This document shows, in pieces, positions 44,840-55,186 of a stretch of 64,000 bases of DNA. The stretch spans positions 248,001 to 312,000 of the forward strand of contig NZ_CANMQS010000003.1 of NCBI RefSeq assembly GCF_947500075.1, in the 5' to 3' direction. This DNA is from an uncultured Sulfitobacter sp. (GTDB taxonomy: Bacteria; Pseudomonadota; Alphaproteobacteria; Rhodobacterales; Rhodobacteraceae). The position numbers and the translations under genes were made by a program. The notes beneath the pieces were generated by a model. The model worked only from the letters and a program-made list of their open reading frames with translations. It did not search any database and was not told where the DNA came from. How positions within the stretch are numbered: position 1 is the stretch's first letter; the number at the start of each line of letters is the position of its first letter.

Positions 44840-46041
44840 AGGATCACGAACGCTAACAATAGTGCCATACCCGCCAGGCCCTGTAGTGTCGCTCCGCAAG
44901 AAATGATGCGTAAGAAGCGCCCCTCGCCTTTTGCTCCTTCCAGTAAATCCTGGCGTACCAACCAGTAGTAACTGTCATTGGGTAAGATCGCGACGAAGGA
45001 ACCAAGACAGATTGCAAAGACGGCGGTTACCGTGTCGACGCCGCTAGCGATCACAATGGGTGCTGCTATTGGTGCGATTGCCGCAAAGGTTGCCATCGAT
45101 GAGCCCTGAACCAGCTTGAATAGAACGGTCAATCCGAAGAGGCCAATCAGGGTCAGTACACCGTTTCCTTGCGGGACAAAGCGATCCAGTTCCAGCAGAC
45201 TCGTCAAAACTGCACCAAAAGCGCTCGCGGCACCGATAAGCAACAGCAGCGACCCTGTCCGGCGAACCGCGCTGTCCAAACAGCCCCGCCGCTCATCTGA
45301 AGGGGTCTGGAGCAATGCAAGGGTTGCAGCAGCGATCAGAGCTCCTTTGGGCGTAAAGAGAAAGTCTAATGCAACAACCCCAATATGCCCGACGACACCT
45401 CCAATTGTGAGCAAGCTTGCTAAGAGCAAAAAGGGGGCGAAGGTGATGAGCAAATGACCGCTTGCTCCTGCACTTTCCGGTGCATCAGTGATCGGGCGGA
45501 CACCCAGTGAAAAACGTCCCCAGATCACACCAATTGCCCAGACGGGCACCATCAGTGCGATGCCATACAAAAGCAGCATGACAGGTTCGACCCCATTCGT
45601 TCCAGTTGCACCGAGGCCAGTCGCCACAATCAAGGGGCCCGCCGGATAGAGCAGCTTGAAACCGGCATATGCCCCAAAGGCGGCATCCAGCTTATAACGT
45701 CCCGCTGCAGGAGAAATCGCTGCGTAAGCGGTGTCAGGGCAAATCATACCTGCGCCAGCAATGGGCGACGCCAACGCCGATGTTCTGCCTGCGGCCTCAG
45801 ACGTAACGTTCTGTCGCGACAGCGTGGCAGCCAGCGTGAAGGAGGGTAACAAAATCAACGCAAACTCGCCGAGAGCGCGCCCGAACCCGGAATTGAATTC
45901 GTGGATCATGTCTGGGACTTGCATCCCGCTTAGCAAGCCAAGAGCCAGAGTCAGAAAAAACATCCAGATAACCAAGGGCCAATCTGGCAGAATGCGCCTC
46001 AGGGTTGAACTGGTAGGGACGGCGGCCGATGCATCTGTCAT
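44827..46041 (-). CDS. GntP-family permease (gluconate/organic-acid:H+ symporter type)
   Basis: The 404-residue integral membrane protein has ten or more hydrophobic segments. Features recalling GntP/ion-transporter proteins are GSLLLLIGAASAFGAVLTSL and FKLVQGSSMATFAAIAPIAA (the Gly-Ser-rich re-entrant motif), and SFVAILPNDSYYWLVRQDL near the C-terminus. It likely takes up a sugar acid or similar hydroxy acid. It begins divergently from a LysR gene and overlaps the HAD gene. Family assignment is moderate; a more distant ion-transporter family member is possible. Confidence 0.65.
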   Translation of the reverse strand: MTDASAAVPTSSTLRRILPDWPLVIWMFFLTLALGLLSGMQVPDMIHEFNSGFGRALGEFALILLPSFTLAATLSRQNVTSEAAGRTSALASPIAGAGMICPDTAYAAISPAAGRYKLDAAFGAYAGFKLLYPAGPLIVATGLGATGTNGVEPVMLLLYGIALMVPVWAIGVIWGRFSLGVRPITDAPESAGASGHLLITFAPFLLLASLLTIGGVVGHIGVVALDFLFTPKGALIAAATLALLQTPSDERRGCLDSAVRRTGSLLLLIGAASAFGAVLTSLLELDRFVPQGNGVLTLIGLFGLTVLFKLVQGSSMATFAAIAPIAAPIVIASGVDTVTAVFAICLGSFVAILPNDSYYWLVRQDLLEGAKGEGRFLRIISCGATLQGLAGMALLLAFVILWQV

Positions 46042-46124
46042 TTTGAACCTTGTGTTTTGCGTGACTCAAACTCATGCTATTTCATGTCATCGCCATGCCG
46101 TAATGAGAAAAGATGGGCTTCAGG

Positions 46125-47009
46125 ATGAGCCTTACTCATATCAGACCGCCCTTACGGTCGCTTCAAGTGTTCGAGGCAGCTGTGCGCTGCGGAAGTTTCA
46201 CGGCCGCCGGAGAGGAACTTGGCATCACGCAAAGCGGGGTATCCCGACAGGTTTCAGATCTCGAGGGTATATTAGGTGTCGCCTTGTTTGTTCGCCGTGG
46301 CGCAAGGCTTCATGTCACCCCAGCGGGTGAGCGTTTGGCAGCCCAGTTGGCTGATGCTTTTTCTCGCACTTGGTCAGCAGTCGCAGATGTAAAGCGATCC
46401 GATCAAGTCGTCACTCTGTCGATGCTACCTTCAGTCGCGACCCGCTGGTTTGCCCCCAGGCTTGGCAGTTTTCTGAAAGCAAATCCGGACATCGACCTTC
46501 GCATCACTGCTTCACGACATCTCGTTGATTTTGTCTCTGAAGGGGTCGATGCAGCACTTCGCTACAGTCCATCGCCTTCTGGCAACCTGACTATGGTCAA
46601 ACTCGGGAACGAAACAGTGCAGCCCGTTTGTTCACCGAGATACGCCAAGGAGCATGGCTTGAAGGTGCCAGACGATCTGAACCGAGCGACGTTGCTCCAT
46701 GGTGACATCCCCGAAGATTGGCTTTCTTGGTTCGAAGCTGCCGATTGCGGTATCAAGCCACCTATGGGGCCACGTCTTGGGGATGACGGCGCAATACTGC
46801 AAGCGGCCTCAGAACATCAGGGCGTGGCACTTGGGCGGTCGCTTTTGGTGGCAGATGACATCGCGGCCGAGCGTCTGATTGCGCCGTTCTCTGTATCGCT
46901 CGACGCAAGTCACTCATATTGGTTTGTGCGACCCAAAAACCATGAAACAACAACTGCCCTGCTCGCTGTGGAAGAGTGGCTCATGGATCAGTTCCGGGCA
47001 TCTGATTGA
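46125..47009 (+). CDS. LysR-family transcriptional regulator (GcvA-like)
   Basis: The 294-residue product has the N-terminal LysR HTH, LRSLQVFEAAVRCGSFTAAG, then EELGITQSGVSRQVSDLEGI with LGVALFVRRGARLHVTPAG. A type II periplasmic-binding-like effector domain (about 90-290) includes PSVATRWFAPRLGSFLKANP and the GcvA-like VDAALRYSPSPSGN. The ATG at 46125 is preferred because it fits the family length; an ATG at 46113 is also in frame. It is divergent from the GntP gene across about 85 bases, the classic arrangement for a LysR activator and its target. Confidence 0.9.
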   Translation: MSLTHIRPPLRSLQVFEAAVRCGSFTAAGEELGITQSGVSRQVSDLEGILGVALFVRRGARLHVTPAGERLAAQLADAFSRTWSAVADVKRSDQVVTLSMLPSVATRWFAPRLGSFLKANPDIDLRITASRHLVDFVSEGVDAALRYSPSPSGNLTMVKLGNETVQPVCSPRYAKEHGLKVPDDLNRATLLHGDIPEDWLSWFEAADCGIKPPMGPRLGDDGAILQAASEHQGVALGRSLLVADDIAAERLIAPFSVSLDASHSYWFVRPKNHETTTALLAVEEWLMDQFRASD

Positions 47010-47362
47010 GTAACTGTGTGCGTTTCGCCTGTGGAGACAGTTTCGTAAAGACCAAGGAGCATGTGGTGTGACAGTATCCATCTAGGTTGGAGACGCTAAC
47101 CAGCCAGAAGTCTGCGCACTCCTGCGGGCCGGGCATGGATTGATGGCCGCGCTCATTCCTGATCGCGCAAGAAATGAACTTTCTACCGAAGCCCATACAA
47201 GCTGCGACGCTCACCCTTTACAACGCACCCCAAACCCTTCTATAGCCGCCCGATACATGCGCGTGCAGCCCGCTCAGGCTAGAATCACCGCCCGTTTGAA
47301 CGGGACTTGGGTTGGCGTGTCGCGCGCTCCAGAAATCTATATGAACCCAAAGGTCGATCAGC
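47010..47362. other. 353-base gap between LysR gene and rpsT
   Basis: No convincing gene is visible. The region contains a promoter candidate for rpsT (47217-47246) and a small CCCGTT-tg-AACGGG palindrome near 47293, in the presumed rpsT leader. The short open frames lack ribosome sites and recognisable products. Confidence 0.5.
47217..47246 (+). promoter_or_regulatory. Putative sigma-70-type promoter for rpsT
   Basis: TTTACA (47217-47222) and TATAGC (47241-47246) are separated by 18 bases and lie about 115 bases before the rpsT ATG. The spacing is good, and each hexamer has one or two departures from consensus. The leader would carry the CCCGTT/AACGGG palindrome. Confidence 0.4.
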
Positions 47363-47626
47363 ATGGCAAACACACCACAGTCCAAGAAACGCGCACGTCA
47401 GAACGAAAAGCGCTTCGCCTTCAACAAAGCGCGCCGTTCGCGCATCCGCACCTACCTGCGCAAGGTTGAAGAGGCGATTGAATCAGGTGATCAGGCTGCC
47501 GCCACGGCAGCTTTGAAAGTCGCTCAGCCTGAGCTGATGCGCGGCGTCACCAAGGGGGTGTATCATAAGAACACCGCTTCCAGAAAAATGTCGCGTCTGG
47601 CGTCACGGGTCAAGTCGCTGGGGTAA
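47363..47626 (+). CDS. rpsT: 30S ribosomal protein S20
   Basis: S20 is a primary binder of 16S rRNA. The 87-residue product has the typical sequence [20 protein letters not shown], with [20 protein letters not shown] and a Lys/Arg-rich C-terminal helix ending [22 protein letters not shown] precedes the ATG. A strong terminator follows, and dnaA lies downstream, as in many alphaproteobacteria. Confidence 0.97.
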   Translation: MANTPQSKKRARQNEKRFAFNKARRSRIRTYLRKVEEAIESGDQAAATAALKVAQPELMRGVTKGVYHKNTASRKMSRLASRVKSLG

Positions 47627-47670
47627 CCAGCCCCAATGAATTATAGCGAATCGGGCTAATGGCTTGATTA

Positions 47671-47699
47671 AAAAGGCACTGCTCGGCGGTGCCTTTTTT
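47671..47699 (+). terminator. Intrinsic terminator after rpsT
   Basis: AAAAGGCAC pairs with GTGCCTTTT around a nine-base loop, and the descending arm runs into six T residues. It begins 45 bases after the rpsT stop codon. Confidence 0.9.
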
Positions 47700-48143
47700 C
47701 TTGGGGCAGGGTCTCAAAAATGCGCTTGGGATTCTTCGCCGGCAAATGTCAGAGTCAAGAATGAAGATATGTTGATGCCCCCCCTTCCAGCTTGCTAATC
47801 AATTCTAGCGATTCACGTCGCACGGGGGGACAGGCCCCAGGATGCAGGGCACGGCGCAACGTCCGGTCTGCTTTTGGGGACACTGCAACAGACGCCAAGA
47901 CGTCTGGTCAAAAGTGGCTGCATGGGAACATGCGTGACCTGTCAGGTGAGAGCGAGGACGGTTTAACCGGATCTTGACGCAGTTTGGGACGCGTCAGGAA
48001 ATTGGGAAGACCATTCTGTTATAAGTCCACAGGACGCAACCGGGCCACTGCTGGTCCCGGAATAGGAATTTGCTTTCTGCGGGTTGGCAATGTCCGGCCT
48101 TTTGGGAGAGGTCGGGCGAGAAAAAACTGGGGCGAAAAAGAGC
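47700..48143. other. Leader/intergenic region before dnaA
   Basis: No convincing gene is visible. It includes CCGGGCCA-ctgc-TGGTCCCGG, an imperfect inverted repeat near 48039, and a near-CtrA element TTAA-N7-TTGA at 47963-47977. TTATAAGTCCACA near 48018 resembles, but does not match, a DnaA box. I do not see the cluster of boxes and AT-rich repeats expected of a full replication origin, so oriC is not assigned here. Confidence 0.4.
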
Positions 48144-49529
48144 ATGATCCATTCGGACTGGGCTGAGATCAGCCAGCGGCTGTTGAAAACGGTAGGGCAG
48201 AACAACTTCACAACATGGATAGAGCCGCTGGTGCCGGGACCCATCGAAGACGGTCTGGCAACACTCTATGTACCGACGAACTTTTTCGGCAATTACGTCA
48301 GCCAGAACTTTGCCGACCTGATCCTGCATGAGATCGTCGCAGAAGGGATCGAGGCATCACGGCTGTCCTTTGCGCTGCCCCCCAGGCAGGCGATGCGTCC
48401 GCAGGTCCAGAAAACAAAGCCGCAGAATGGGTCCGCTGACGGCGCATCCCGATCGGCAACGGGGCAGAAAGCGGCTGGAGGAAACGTTCTGCATACTGCG
48501 CCGCTTGATCCCAAGTTCACCTTCGACACTTTTGTCGTGGGCAAGCCCAACGAGCTGGCCCATGCCGCTGCGCGCCGGGTGGCCGAAGGCGGGCCTGTCG
48601 TGTTCAATCCGCTGTTCCTCTATGGTGGTGTCGGTCTTGGTAAGACCCACCTGATGCACGCCATCGCCCATGAGCTGCAACGCAACAAGCCGCAGATGAA
48701 CGTGCTTTATCTGTCGGCAGAGCAGTTCATGTACCGTTTTGTCCAGGCCTTGCGGGACCGCAAGATGCTGGATTTCAAGGAAATCTTCCGCTCCGTTGAT
48801 GTTTTGATCGTGGATGATGTGCAGTTCATCGCGGGCAAGGACAGCACCCAGGAAGAGTTCTTTCACACGTTCAATTCCCTGGTGGATCAACGCAAGCAGA
48901 TCATCCTGTCCGCGGATCGTGCGCCCGGTGACATCAAGGACCTTGAAGACCGTGTGAAGTCTCGACTGCAATGTGGTCTGGTTGTTGACATGCACCCAAC
49001 CGACTACGAGCTGCGCCTTGGCATCCTGCAAAGCAAACTGGAAGTGCAGCGCGCGACCTATCCTGGCCTCGATGTGGGTGAAGGGGTGCTGGAATTTCTG
49101 GCCCACCGGATCACCGCCAACGTGCGTGTACTGGAAGGCGCGCTGACGCGGCTTTTTGCCTTTGCCTCCCTCGTTGGGCGTGAGATCGACATGGCGCTGA
49201 CGATGGATTGCCTGTCAGACGTGCTGCGCGAATCCGAGCGGAAGATCTCTGTTGAGGAAATTCAGCGCACCGTGAGCGAGCATTACAACATCCGTCTCAG
49301 CGATATGCTGGGGCCAAAGCGTCTGCGCAGCTTTGCCCGGCCGCGTCAGGTGGCGATGTATCTGTGCAAGCAGTTCACCAGCCGCTCCCTCCCCGAGATT
49401 GGGCGGCGGTTTGGCGGGCGCGACCATACGACTGTGATGCACGGCGTGCGCCGGATCGAAGAGCTTGAACAATCTGACGAGCAGATTGCCGAGGATCTGC
49501 GTCTGCTGCGCCGGGCGTTGGACAAGTAA
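48144..49529 (+). CDS. dnaA: Chromosomal replication initiator protein DnaA
   Basis: DnaA binds and melts the replication origin. The 461-residue product has domain I (about 1-85: ISQRLLKTVGQNNFTTWIEP), a linker, and an AAA+ domain with Walker A LYGGVGLGKTHLMHA and Walker B VLIVDDVQFI. Domain IV carries RPRQVAMYLCKQFTSRSLPE and GRDHTTVMHGVRRI, the DNA-binding signature. The ATG at 48144 is preferred for length and an AAAAAGAG-like site; in-frame starts at 48084 or 48090 add 18-20 residues. dnaN, recF and gyrB follow. Confidence 0.97.
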   Translation: MIHSDWAEISQRLLKTVGQNNFTTWIEPLVPGPIEDGLATLYVPTNFFGNYVSQNFADLILHEIVAEGIEASRLSFALPPRQAMRPQVQKTKPQNGSADGASRSATGQKAAGGNVLHTAPLDPKFTFDTFVVGKPNELAHAAARRVAEGGPVVFNPLFLYGGVGLGKTHLMHAIAHELQRNKPQMNVLYLSAEQFMYRFVQALRDRKMLDFKEIFRSVDVLIVDDVQFIAGKDSTQEEFFHTFNSLVDQRKQIILSADRAPGDIKDLEDRVKSRLQCGLVVDMHPTDYELRLGILQSKLEVQRATYPGLDVGEGVLEFLAHRITANVRVLEGALTRLFAFASLVGREIDMALTMDCLSDVLRESERKISVEEIQRTVSEHYNIRLSDMLGPKRLRSFARPRQVAMYLCKQFTSRSLPEIGRRFGGRDHTTVMHGVRRIEELEQSDEQIAEDLRLLRRALDK

Positions 49530-49578
49530 GCTCATATTCACGGGCACCGGCAGCGTGCCTTTCCGACCACATGCCGGA

Positions 49579-49607
49579 TGTGGATCAGAGGGGGCGCTGC
49601 CCCCTCT
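49579..49607. promoter_or_regulatory. DnaA G-box-like site and hairpin between dnaA and dnaN
   Basis: TGTGGATCA (49579-49587) is the reverse complement of TGATCCACA, the weaker DnaA 'G-box' described in Caulobacter. It abuts AGAGGGGGC-gct-GCCCCCTCT (49587-49607), a perfect nine-base-pair stem that could end dnaA transcription. The function of both is inferred. Confidence 0.45.
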
Positions 49608-49696
49608 TGCAATCGTAGGGACAAACCAACAAAAGTCTTGTGCATGAGGGCAGGTCGGGTAACGTGCCCATCCCACCCCTATCATGGAGAAGGCAC

Positions 49697-50815
49697 ATGA
49701 AAATCAGCATCGAACGCGCAGCCCTTCTCAAGGCGGTCAGTCAGGCCCAATCGGTGGTGGAGCGGCGCAACACCATTCCGATCCTTGCGAACGTGTTGAT
49801 CGAAGCCGAAGGCAGCGATGTATCCTTCCGGGCAACCGATCTGGATATTGAAGTGGTCGACAAGGCGCCTGCAATGGTTGAACGCGCGGGTGCGACAACG
49901 GTTTCCGCGACCCTGCTGCATGAGATTGTGCGCAAACTGCCGGATGGGGCGCAGGTGGTGTTGAACGCCGATACCGCTGCGGGGCGGTTGACGGTCGAGG
50001 CGGGACGGTCGAACTTTTCCCTCGCCACCTTGCCACGTGAAGATTTCCCGGTGATGGCGTCGTCTGAATATGCCTCGAACTTCAGCGCACCCGCCCCGGT
50101 CTTGCGGCGGCTGTTTGATAAGTCGAAATTTGCAATCTCAACCGAAGAGACACGGTATTATCTGAACGGTGTCTACATGCATGTGTCGGAGGCCGAAGGC
50201 GGCAAGGTGCTGCGGTGTGTGGCAACTGATGGCCATCGGCTGGCGCGGATTGATGCGGACCTGCCTGAGGGGGCCGCAGACATGCCCGGTGTGATTGTTC
50301 CGCGCAAAACCGTTGGGGAACTGCGCAAACTCTTGGAAGATGACGAGATGAAGATCGCGGTCTCTGTGTCGGAGACGAAGGTGCGTTTTGCCACGCCGGA
50401 TATCACGCTGACCTCCAAGGTGATTGACGGTACCTTCCCCGACTACACCCGCGTGATCCCGCAAGGGAATACCCGCAAGATGGAAGTCGATGCCGCCGAT
50501 TTCGCTAAAGCTGTGGACCGGGTTGCGACCGTCAGTTCCGAACGCTCGCGCGCGGTGAAGCTGCAACTCGACGAGGATCGTCTGATCCTGTCGGTGAACG
50601 CACCAGATAGCGGTGCGGCGGAAGAAGAGCTGGCCGTGGCTTATGGCGACGACAAGCTGGAGATTGGTTTCAACGCGAAATATCTGCTGGAGATCGCCAG
50701 CCAGGTTGATCGGGAGAATGCAGTGTTCCTGTTCAACTCCTCTGGTGATCCGACGCTGATGCGTGAGGGGAATGATCAATCGGCGGTCTATGTCGTCATG
50801 CCGATGCGTGTCTGA
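49697..50815 (+). CDS. dnaN: DNA polymerase III beta subunit (sliding clamp)
   Basis: DnaN forms the ring-shaped dimer that holds the polymerase on DNA. The 372-residue product has the usual three repeated clamp domains. It starts KISIERAALLKAVSQAQSVV with RRNTIPILANVLIEAEG. The middle contains LSEETRYYLNGVY-like sequence, seen as ISTEETRYYLNGVYMH, and VATDGHRLARIDADLP. It ends DQSAVYVVMPMRV. GGAGAAGG precedes the ATG at 49697. The dnaN-recF gap is filled with four palindromes. Confidence 0.97.
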   Translation: MKISIERAALLKAVSQAQSVVERRNTIPILANVLIEAEGSDVSFRATDLDIEVVDKAPAMVERAGATTVSATLLHEIVRKLPDGAQVVLNADTAAGRLTVEAGRSNFSLATLPREDFPVMASSEYASNFSAPAPVLRRLFDKSKFAISTEETRYYLNGVYMHVSEAEGGKVLRCVATDGHRLARIDADLPEGAADMPGVIVPRKTVGELRKLLEDDEMKIAVSVSETKVRFATPDITLTSKVIDGTFPDYTRVIPQGNTRKMEVDAADFAKAVDRVATVSSERSRAVKLQLDEDRLILSVNAPDSGAAEEELAVAYGDDKLEIGFNAKYLLEIASQVDRENAVFLFNSSGDPTLMREGNDQSAVYVVMPMRV

Positions 50816-50821
50816 AGGGAT

Positions 50822-50842
50822 CGGAAATTTTCAAAATTTCCG
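50822..50842. repeat. Palindrome 1 of 4 in the dnaN-recF gap
   Basis: CGGAAATTTT-C-AAAATTTCCG is a perfect inverted repeat with ten-base arms and a one-base centre, starting seven bases after the dnaN stop. Confidence 0.9.
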
Positions 50843-50844
50843 CC

Positions 50845-50865
50845 CGTTTTCTTTCAAAGAAAACG
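50845..50865. repeat. Palindrome 2 of 4 in the dnaN-recF gap
   Basis: CGTTTTCTTT-C-AAAGAAAACG has the same design as palindrome 1: ten-base perfect arms, a one-base C centre and a CG clamp. It lies two bases after it. Confidence 0.9.
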
Positions 50866-50909
50866 ACGTTCCCCGCTGGCGATGTGACCTAAACCCATCG
50901 CTGAGACCC

Positions 50910-50929
50910 CGGACTTTTCAGAAAGTCCG
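50910..50929. repeat. Palindrome 3 of 4 in the dnaN-recF gap
   Basis: CGGACTTT-tcag-AAAGTCCG has perfect eight-base arms around a four-base loop. Confidence 0.9.
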
Positions 50930-50932
50930 ATC

Positions 50933-50952
50933 CGATTTTTTCGAAAAAATCG
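50933..50952. repeat. Palindrome 4 of 4 in the dnaN-recF gap
   Basis: CGATTTTTTCGAAAAAATCG is a perfect 20-base palindrome. It ends ten bases before the recF ATG, so a hairpin here could affect recF translation. Confidence 0.9.
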
Positions 50953-50962
50953 AACATCCGTG

Positions 50963-52060
50963 ATGCCCGGTCTCTCCCTTTCCACCCTCACCCTGTCCCA
51001 TTTCCGCTCGCACAAACGCGCGGTCATCGACTGTGATGCCCGGCCCATCGCCATATTTGGCCCCAATGGCGCGGGCAAAACCAACATCATCGAAGCGGTC
51101 TCGCTCCTCTCTCCCGGCCGGGGGCTGAGACGCTCCAGCGCACAGGACATGGCGCGGCGACCGGAGGCGCTGGGCTGGAAGATCACCGCGTTGCTGCACT
51201 CCCTGCATCAAACCTACGAAATTGACATCACTTCCGAACAAGGCGCTGCCCGTCAGGTGCGCATCGATGGCAAACCCGCCCCGCAGACCGCGTTGGGCCG
51301 CATCGCGCGGGTGTTGTGGTTGATCCCTGCAATGGATCGGCTGTGGATCGAAGGCGCCGAAGGGCGGCGGCGGTTTCTGGACCGGATGACGCTCAGCTTT
51401 GTGCCGGATCATGCGGAACACGCGCTGGCTTATGAAAAAGCCATGCGTGAACGCAATCGCCTGCTGAAAGACATGGTGCGTGAGCCCGCATGGTACGGCG
51501 CGCTGGAAGGGCAGATGGCCGAAGCGGGGGCTGCGCTTCACGCCAACCGCCTGACCGCCCTCAGCGCCATCGCAGGGGCGCAGGCACAGGCAGAAACGGC
51601 ATTCCCTGCCGCAACGCTTGAACTGCAGTGTGAAATGCCAGCGGATGCGGAAGGGTTGCGCGCGGCATTGGCGGACAATCGGATGCGCGATCTTGCGGCC
51701 GGGCGTACCCTGATCGGTCCGCATCGCGCTGATCTCTTTGGTGTGTACGCAGACAAGGACGTTCCTGCCAGGGATTGCTCAACCGGAGAGCAGAAAGCGC
51801 TGCTTGTCTCTCTCATCCTCGCCAATGCCCGCGCGCTGGCGGCAGACTTCGGCGCGCCGCCGCTTCTGCTGCTGGATGAGGTGGCCGCGCATCTCGATGC
51901 GGATCGGCAAGCGGCACTTTACGACGAAATCACCGCCCTTGGCGCACAGGCCTGGATGACTGGCACCGGCCCCGAAATGTTCGCCGTTCTGGGCGATCGC
52001 GCACAGCGGCTGGAGGTCACCGAGGCGGGTGGAGAATCACAGGTCACCCAGATCGCCTAA
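50963..52060 (+). CDS. recF: DNA replication/repair protein RecF
   Basis: RecF is an SMC-like ATPase that loads RecA at gaps. The 365-residue product has Walker A IAIFGPNGAGKTNIIEAVSL, an ABC-type signature STGEQKALLVSLILANARAL and Walker B PLLLLDEVAAHLD. N-terminal TLSHFRSHKRAVIDC is family-typical. The ATG at 50963 directly follows a possible GTG at 50960; no clear ribosome site is visible because a perfect palindrome occupies the upstream bases. It lies in the canonical dnaN-recF-gyrB order. Confidence 0.95.
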   Translation: MPGLSLSTLTLSHFRSHKRAVIDCDARPIAIFGPNGAGKTNIIEAVSLLSPGRGLRRSSAQDMARRPEALGWKITALLHSLHQTYEIDITSEQGAARQVRIDGKPAPQTALGRIARVLWLIPAMDRLWIEGAEGRRRFLDRMTLSFVPDHAEHALAYEKAMRERNRLLKDMVREPAWYGALEGQMAEAGAALHANRLTALSAIAGAQAQAETAFPAATLELQCEMPADAEGLRAALADNRMRDLAAGRTLIGPHRADLFGVYADKDVPARDCSTGEQKALLVSLILANARALAADFGAPPLLLLDEVAAHLDADRQAALYDEITALGAQAWMTGTGPEMFAVLGDRAQRLEVTEAGGESQVTQIA

Positions 52061-52114
52061 CCCGCTGGGCCAAGGCACAAAATCTTGTGTCAAATGCGTG
52101 ACAACGCACGGTAA

Positions 52115-54568
<2,454 letters not shown>

Positions 54569-54573
54569 GGAAT

Positions 54574-54601
54574 GTGCGGTGGTCCGGTTGGATCACCGCA
54601 C
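54574..54601. terminator. Hairpin between convergent gyrB and pqiC
   Basis: GTGCGGTG and CACCGCAC form a perfect eight-base-pair stem with a 12-base loop. There is no T-run, so it is a weak terminator or an mRNA 3' structure serving both convergent genes. Confidence 0.4.
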
Positions 54602-54619
54602 TCCTGCCGGACGGGGTGC

Positions 54620-55186
54620 CTACCGCAGCCCTTCGCGCGCAATGAAGCGCGACAGATCAAGGATCAGCTGACCGCGCGCGGCTGCAATGGCGTTTGGCCC
54701 ACCTGCGGGGTCAAATGGAACCTCCAGATCAAACAACCCGGACCGCTCCCGCCGCCCGTCTTCGACGGCCACGAAGTACTGCCCTGATGCGCGAAAGACG
54801 CCGCTGTCGCGGGCAACCAACTCTGAAAACCGCACGTCGAGCCGGGCATCGGGGAACGCCTCAAACGGCCAAGGTTCCGATGCAACACGGCGGTCCGTCA
54901 ATCGTGCGAGGTTCTGGCTTAACTCCAGTGCGACCGCACGTTCCGGCGCGTCTGCCCAAAGCACGCCTGATGAGCTGACAAGCGTGCCATCTGCCGACTG
55001 GATCGAAATCTCATCCGCCGCAGCATAGCTGGGCAGGGAGACGTCGCGCACTTCAACAGAGCCAAAACTGATCCGTTGCTTTTCGGTGATCGCGGGCGCG
55101 CTGACAGCAAATCGTTCCGGTGATCCACATGCAGCCAGAAGCAGGCCAAGGCCAAGAAGCAGAGCAGGTGTCCGTGTCATCATCAT
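54620..55186 (-). CDS. pqiC: PqiC-type ABC-transport auxiliary lipoprotein
   Basis: The 188-residue outer-membrane lipoprotein has a signal peptide with lipobox LLLAACGSP (Cys about residue 20). The YmbA/PqiC domain follows: ISFGSVEVRDVSLPSYAAAD, SGVLWADAPERAVALELSQN and QYFVAVEDGRRERSGLFDLE. In E. coli PqiC is an outer-membrane partner of the PqiB needle. The first of three consecutive ATG codons directly follows the pqiB stop, so the exact start is ambiguous by two residues. It is the last gene of a long minus-strand run. Confidence 0.88.
   Translation of the reverse strand: MMMTRTPALLLGLGLLLAACGSPERFAVSAPAITEKQRISFGSVEVRDVSLPSYAAADEISIQSADGTLVSSSGVLWADAPERAVALELSQNLARLTDRRVASEPWPFEAFPDARLDVRFSELVARDSGVFRASGQYFVAVEDGRRERSGLFDLEVPFDPAGGPNAIAAARGQLILDLSRFIAREGLR

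Noticed and set aside
47963..47977. CtrA box upstream of dnaA (TTAA-N7-TTGA)
   Set aside because: One mismatch in the second half-site; such imperfect sites are frequent by chance, unlike the exact match at 13280.
47700..48143. Replication origin upstream of dnaA
   Set aside because: No exact DnaA boxes or AT-rich repeats were found; TTATAAGTCCACA is not a box, and many alphaproteobacteria have oriC away from dnaA.
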